Assembly: GCA_041569895.1 (NCBI GenBank)
Contig: JBFFXF010000282.1
Span: 1-9,426, forward strand
Length of the DNA stretch: 9,426 bases
Source: JBFFXF01 sp041569895
GTDB lineage: Bacteria; Planctomycetota; UBA8108; JACQVS01
Direction: 5' to 3'
Below are positions 6,669 through 9,426 of the stretch, piece after piece (position 1 is the stretch's first letter; each line of letters begins with the position of its first letter). The notes below the pieces were generated by a model. It did no database searches. It saw only the letters and a list, made by a program, of their open reading frames with translations, and was not told the DNA's origin. The translations under genes and the position numbers were made by a program.

Positions 6669-6728
6669 CCCGTCCCCGTACCCGTTCCCGTCCCCGTACC
6701 CGTCCCCGATCCTCCGGGAACGGGAACG
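6669..6728 (+). repeat. CCCGTN hexamer array D with inverted end
   Basis: Seven in-phase units run from 6669 to 6710 (sixth bases C, A, T, C, A, C, then CCCGAT). After a short break, GGGAACGGGAACG at 6716-6728 is the same repeat in the opposite sense. CCCGTTCCCG (6681-6690) and CGGGAACGGG (6715-6724) form a perfect ten-base inverted repeat with a 24-base loop. The minus strand is sense for the secreted TPR gene, and the array ends 16 bases before its start codon. Its 5' leader would thus carry either a G-quadruplex-type run or a hairpin directly upstream of the ribosome binding site. Confidence 0.85.
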
Positions 6729-6783
6729 CGCGCGGCTCCGTGTACGGGCTAGGGCACTCACTATCATGTCCCAGTCCTCGGAC

Positions 6784-8223
6784 TCACTCGAGATACAGAT
6801 CCGACGTGATCTCCATCGGGAGCGAGATCTTGGCGCGGAGCTCGTCGGCGTCCAGCGCGAAGAGCGGCGAGATCTCGACCGCGGGTCCATCCGTCCGGGT
6901 TCCGCCGTTCCCCGAGCTCCCGTCCGCGAATCGAGCCCCGCTCTCCATCAGCCACCGCGCGTGGAGACGGCCGAGCGCGCGACGCGCCGTGGCGACCGAG
7001 TCGGTCCCATTGGCGTACTTGATCGGCGCGAACTCCTCGAACCTGTCGGTCTCGACAATGAGAGTCTTCTTCGACCACGCGAGCGCGTCGAATATGAACG
7101 TCTCGAACGCCACGGTGTTCGGCTTCTCCGGAACGACTCGCGCGCCGTCCCGATCGACGATGCTCGTCAGCTTGTCGATGGCATGGTAGGGGAGCGTCAG
7201 CTTCTCGTCACGGATCCTCTGCAGGAAGTCGGTCGAGAAGGCGTGGATCGCGACGTTCCCCGCGGAGAAGGCCAGCGTCCCGTCGGGCGCGGAGAGGCGC
7301 TGCTCCTCGTCGGAGAGTTCGTTGTACTCGACCACGCCGAGGACGCCGTCGCACAGGCAGAACACGCCGATCTTCTCGGTCGGGTTCTCCTTGATGACCA
7401 TCTTGCACGTCGCGTCGCTGCCGCTCTCGATGTGCTGGCCGAGGAAGGTCGGATCGGCGATGCGCGCCAGTGGGTTGTCGACCTGGAAATAGAACACGTG
7501 CCGGATGTCGCGGACCTGGAGCTCGTTGAAGCTCTCGTCCCGGACGAGCTGGGTCAGGGCGGCGCCGTGGCCGTTCGGCCGCATCGCCAGCCTGCCGGGC
7601 TCGGCCAGCACGAAGCGTCCCCGGCGGTCGATGACCGGGAACTCGTCCTGGACCAGGAAGCGGACATTCTGGCGACCGAGGCCGAAGGAGTCGTTCGCCC
7701 GGAAGGTCTCGACGGTGGCGTCGTGGGTCGGCGGGCTGGTGACGACGAAGAGGGGCAGCGAGGTGCGGTACTTGTTGCTCAGGGCGCGGATCTTCTCGGC
7801 GTGGTAAGTGAAGAGGGTCTTGCCGGACAGGGGCCCGATAACGCAGTTCCCCTTCGGCTCCGCGGCGCCCATGCGGCTGCCGAGGCCCCCGGCGGCCATC
7901 AGGATCGCCACCTCGCCGGCGCGCAGCGCCTTCTCCCCGGCCGACCGGGCCTCGGCGGCGGCCCGGCGCTCGGCGTCCGAGGACGGGAGGGCGACGTACG
8001 GCGGCGCCTGGCGGACCTTCTCCTGCTTCTTCTTCCGCCGCTTCTGGCGGTACTCCTTGATGAGGCTGGCGACGAACGGCATGTCGACGCGGCGGAGCTG
8101 CCGCAGGAGCGACTTCTGCTCCTCGGTCGTGAGCGCGTCCCAGCCGTCGAGGAGGTGGCCCTGGCCGTACTCCTGGAGCTTGGCGACGACGACCCGGTCG
8201 GACTCGGAGCTGAGCTTGATCAT
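6784..8223 (-). CDS. UDPGP-type uridylyltransferase, probably UDP-N-acetylhexosamine pyrophosphorylase
   Basis: This 479-residue cytoplasmic enzyme belongs to UDPGP type 1 and is closest in pattern to eukaryotic UAP1, which makes UDP-GlcNAc or UDP-GalNAc from UTP and the sugar 1-phosphate. An N-terminal helical region (1-100, very basic at 57-71) precedes the nucleotidyltransferase core. The signature AGGLGSRMG (111-119) with PKG (123-125) corresponds to the family's GGQGTRLG...PKG loop. Further matches are RPNGHG (215-220), the VDNPLARIADPTF block (248-260), SAGNVAIHAF (320-329), KPN (367-369) with an FETFIFDAL-type helix (373-381), and EEFAPIKYANG (396-406), whose K402 fits the conserved catalytic lysine of FSPLKNA in UAP1. 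It is unrelated to GlmU, the usual bacterial route. The signature has Leu, Ser and Met where the family usually has Gln, Thr and Leu, so the preferred sugar is uncertain and a UTP-glucose-1-phosphate activity cannot be excluded. A near-consensus promoter lies 91 bases upstream. Confidence 0.85.
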   Translation of the reverse strand: MIKLSSESDRVVVAKLQEYGQGHLLDGWDALTTEEQKSLLRQLRRVDMPFVASLIKEYRQKRRKKKQEKVRQAPPYVALPSSDAERRAAAEARSAGEKALRAGEVAILMAAGGLGSRMGAAEPKGNCVIGPLSGKTLFTYHAEKIRALSNKYRTSLPLFVVTSPPTHDATVETFRANDSFGLGRQNVRFLVQDEFPVIDRRGRFVLAEPGRLAMRPNGHGAALTQLVRDESFNELQVRDIRHVFYFQVDNPLARIADPTFLGQHIESGSDATCKMVIKENPTEKIGVFCLCDGVLGVVEYNELSDEEQRLSAPDGTLAFSAGNVAIHAFSTDFLQRIRDEKLTLPYHAIDKLTSIVDRDGARVVPEKPNTVAFETFIFDALAWSKKTLIVETDRFEEFAPIKYANGTDSVATARRALGRLHARWLMESGARFADGSSGNGGTRTDGPAVEISPLFALDADELRAKISLPMEITSDLYLE

Positions 8224-8244
8224 GGCGCGTCACACCGCGGATGG

Positions 8245-8283
8245 CGTTTCCGGAACCGCTTCCGGTGCCGGTCCCGTCCCGGC
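8245..8283. repeat. Degenerate GGTNCC-type hexamer tract
   Basis: Units GGAACC, GCTTCC, GGTGCC and GGTCCC follow each other from 8252 in six-base steps and then decay. It is preceded by CGTTTCCGGAAC (8245-8256), the exact reverse complement of GTTCCGGAAACG at 4753-4764, which itself adjoins hexamer array C. This suggests a fifth, worn copy of the same intergenic repeat family, in the leader of the uridylyltransferase gene. Confidence 0.45.
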
Positions 8284-8313
8284 GGGCCGGTCCACCCGGG
8301 ACAGAATCGGACG

Positions 8314-8342
8314 ATTGTAGGCGCGGCTCCAGACGCTGTCAA
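8314..8342 (-). promoter_or_regulatory. Sigma70-type promoter of the uridylyltransferase gene
   Basis: Read on the minus strand, TTGACA (8342-8337) is a perfect -35 box and TACAAT (8319-8314) matches the -10 consensus at five of six positions. The spacing is the optimal 17 bases. Transcription would start near 8307, giving a leader of about 84 bases to the ATG at 8223. Such a match is rare by chance in DNA this GC-rich. Confidence 0.7.
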
Positions 8343-8440
8343 CGCGCCGTCCGCCAAACGGGTGTCCCGTACTCGCCATCTCGGGCTCCCCACGACTTTC
8401 CACCGACTCCCCCTGCCGGGCTCTCCGCTCGCCTCTTCCG

Positions 8441-8449
8441 TGGTAGTAT
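8441..8449 (+). promoter_or_regulatory. Candidate extended -10 for nadC
   Basis: TGGTAGTAT (8441-8449) fits the extended -10 form TGnTATAAT, with four of six core matches, and lies in the only AT-rich spot before nadC. No good -35 box is visible 17 bases upstream. The start site would be near 8456 with a leader of about 86 bases. Confidence 0.35.
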
Positions 8450-8541
8450 AGTCGGTCCCGCGACGTCGGGCCCGGACGCCGTCCGCGCGGACGCCCGGTC
8501 CCTCCCGGCGCCGATCTCGCAACATTCGACGGCTCACGCAA

Positions 8542-9426
8542 ATGGGTTCCCGGAACCAGGCTCCCGAGCCGCCCGGAACGGCGTTCTCGGAACGCGAGCG
8601 CCAGGCCGCGGCCGTGCTCATCTCGTCCGGGCTCCAGGAGGACGCGCCGGCGGGCGACCTGACGAGCGAGATCCTCGTCGCCGAGTCGGTCTCGCTGCGC
8701 GCCGCGGTGGTCCCGAGGCAGGACGGGATCCTCTGCGGGCTCCCCGTGGTCGCCGAGCTCTTCCGCCAGGTCGAGCCGGCGATCTCGCTCAGGCCGCTGC
8801 GCTCCGACGGTGACCGCGTCGCCGCCGGAGCGCCGGTCCTCGAGCTCGACGGCCCCGCCCAGCCGGTGCTCCGCGGCGAGCGCGTGGCTCTCAACTTCCT
8901 GCAGCGGCTGTCGGGGATCGCCACCGCCACCCGCCGCATCGTCGACGCCGTGGCCGGCACCGGCTGCCGGGTCTACGACACCCGCAAGACGATTCCGGGC
9001 TGGCGCGTCCTCGAGCGCTACGCCGTGCGCGTCGGCGGCGGCTTCAACCACCGGTTCAGCCTCTCCGACCTCGTAATCGTCAAGGACAACCACCGCCAGG
9101 TGCTGGCGGCGCTCGGGGAGGACTCGATGGAGGCGTGGGTCAGGCGGGTGCGCGAGACGCGTCCCGGGGTCGCCGTCGAGCTCGAGGTCGACTCGATCGA
9201 CGAGCTCGAGTCGGCGCTGCGGGCGGGCGCCGACATCGTGCTGCTGGACAACATGGATGCGGCCACGCTGGCGGAAGCGGTCAAGCGGGCCGCCGGCAGA
9301 GCGACCACCGAGGCGTCGGGCGGGGTGACCCTGGAAACGGTCGCCGCCATCGCCGCCACCGGCGTCGACCTGATCTCGGTGGGCTGGATCACCCACTCGG
9401 CCCCGTCCCTGGACGTTGGCCTCGAC
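8542..9426 (+). CDS. nadC: Quinolinate phosphoribosyltransferase (3' end cut by window)
   Basis: NadC condenses quinolinate with PRPP, releasing CO2 and PPi, to give nicotinate mononucleotide in de novo NAD synthesis in the cytoplasm. The 295 residues visible cover almost the whole enzyme; only a few C-terminal residues after LDVGLD should be missing. Family blocks are in order: GDLTSE at 38-43; ERVALNFLQRLSGIAT at 113-128; DTRKTIPGWR at 146-155; RYAVRVGGGFNHR at 159-171; KDNH at 181-184; VELEVDS at 212-218; DIVLLDNM at 231-238; EASGG at 257-261; and GVDLISVGWITHSAPSLD at 274-291. R114, R148, K149, H170, R171 and K181 correspond to substrate-binding residues known from the M. tuberculosis enzyme (R105, R139, K140, H161, R162, K172). 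The only ATG before the conserved part is at 8542, so it is taken as the start; it has no clear Shine-Dalgarno. The first 16 residues are Pro/Gly/Glu-rich and encoded by palindrome-rich DNA. Confidence 0.95.
   Translation, partial: MGSRNQAPEPPGTAFSERERQAAAVLISSGLQEDAPAGDLTSEILVAESVSLRAAVVPRQDGILCGLPVVAELFRQVEPAISLRPLRSDGDRVAAGAPVLELDGPAQPVLRGERVALNFLQRLSGIATATRRIVDAVAGTGCRVYDTRKTIPGWRVLERYAVRVGGGFNHRFSLSDLVIVKDNHRQVLAALGEDSMEAWVRRVRETRPGVAVELEVDSIDELESALRAGADIVLLDNMDAATLAEAVKRAAGRATTEASGGVTLETVAAIAATGVDLISVGWITHSAPSLDVGLD

Larger units (their letters stand above)
8224..8541. other. Divergent promoter region between uridylyltransferase and nadC
   Basis: No gene is supported in these 318 bases. 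They contain a strong minus-strand promoter (8314-8342), a weaker extended -10 for nadC (8441-8449), and a degenerate hexamer-like tract at 8252-8283 within the leader of the uridylyltransferase. Neither leader shows a clear Shine-Dalgarno sequence. Expected 5' leaders are roughly 85 bases on each side. Confidence 0.6.

Noticed and set aside
5201..7189. Long plus-strand open frame of 662 codons
   Set aside because: It runs antisense across two real minus-strand genes and their gap, and its C-terminal part translates hexamer array D. No family motif is visible.
6625..8451. Plus-strand open frame of 608 codons
   Set aside because: It is antisense to the uridylyltransferase, whose motifs on the minus strand are clear.
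8230..9396. Minus-strand open frame of 388 codons
   Set aside because: It is antisense to nadC, which has all family motifs in order on the plus strand.

Overview
The window is a GC-rich bacterial chromosome segment with five protein genes. No rRNA, tRNA, CRISPR array, insertion sequence, transposase or phage gene is visible. The combination of very high GC, a eukaryote-like (UAP-type) UDPGP uridylyltransferase, a DUF4388+TPR protein, a secreted HEAT/TPR-like protein and GC-rich degenerate intergenic minisatellites would fit a soil or sediment Acidobacteriota or former-deltaproteobacterial lineage such as Myxococcota. That placement is inference only, because no phylogenetic marker is present.

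Layout from left to right. 1-473 is a non-coding, repeat-filled leader. 474-1553 (+) encodes a calcium/sodium antiporter of the CaCA family. 1554-1770 is a convergent, repeat-filled spacer. 1771-4632 (-) encodes a 953-residue DUF4388 + TPR protein with a long basic, disordered tail. 4633-5116 is a 484-base gap with a C-rich hexamer array and an inverted pair of 17-base repeats. 5117-6652 (-) encodes a secreted protein with a coiled coil, HEAT-like helices and a TPR tail. 6653-6783 holds another hexamer array. 6784-8223 (-) encodes a UDPGP-type uridylyltransferase, probably UDP-N-acetylhexosamine pyrophosphorylase. 8224-8541 is a divergent promoter region with a near-consensus sigma70 promoter for the uridylyltransferase. 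8542-9426 (+) encodes quinolinate phosphoribosyltransferase (nadC), cut by the window end within its last residues.

The genes do not form an obvious pathway: NAD synthesis, nucleotide-sugar synthesis, ion transport and two TPR scaffold proteins sit side by side. The uridylyltransferase and the secreted TPR gene are on the same strand 131 bases apart and may be co-transcribed. The DUF4388 gene is on the same strand but 484 bases further on, so it more likely has its own promoter.

The most unusual content is intergenic. Arrays of the hexamer CCCGTN, with a free sixth base, occur in four gaps (115-172, 1710-1757, 4720-4755, 6669-6710), with a degenerate trace in a fifth (8252-8283). On the other strand they read (GGGNAC)n, which is a G-quadruplex pattern. 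Two of these arrays belong to a larger composite repeat that flanks the antiporter gene in inverted orientation. It consists of a hexamer array, a spacer, a core of about 50 bases and a second hexamer array. The two copies differ by what looks like exactly one heptamer unit. This is the best candidate here for something undescribed.
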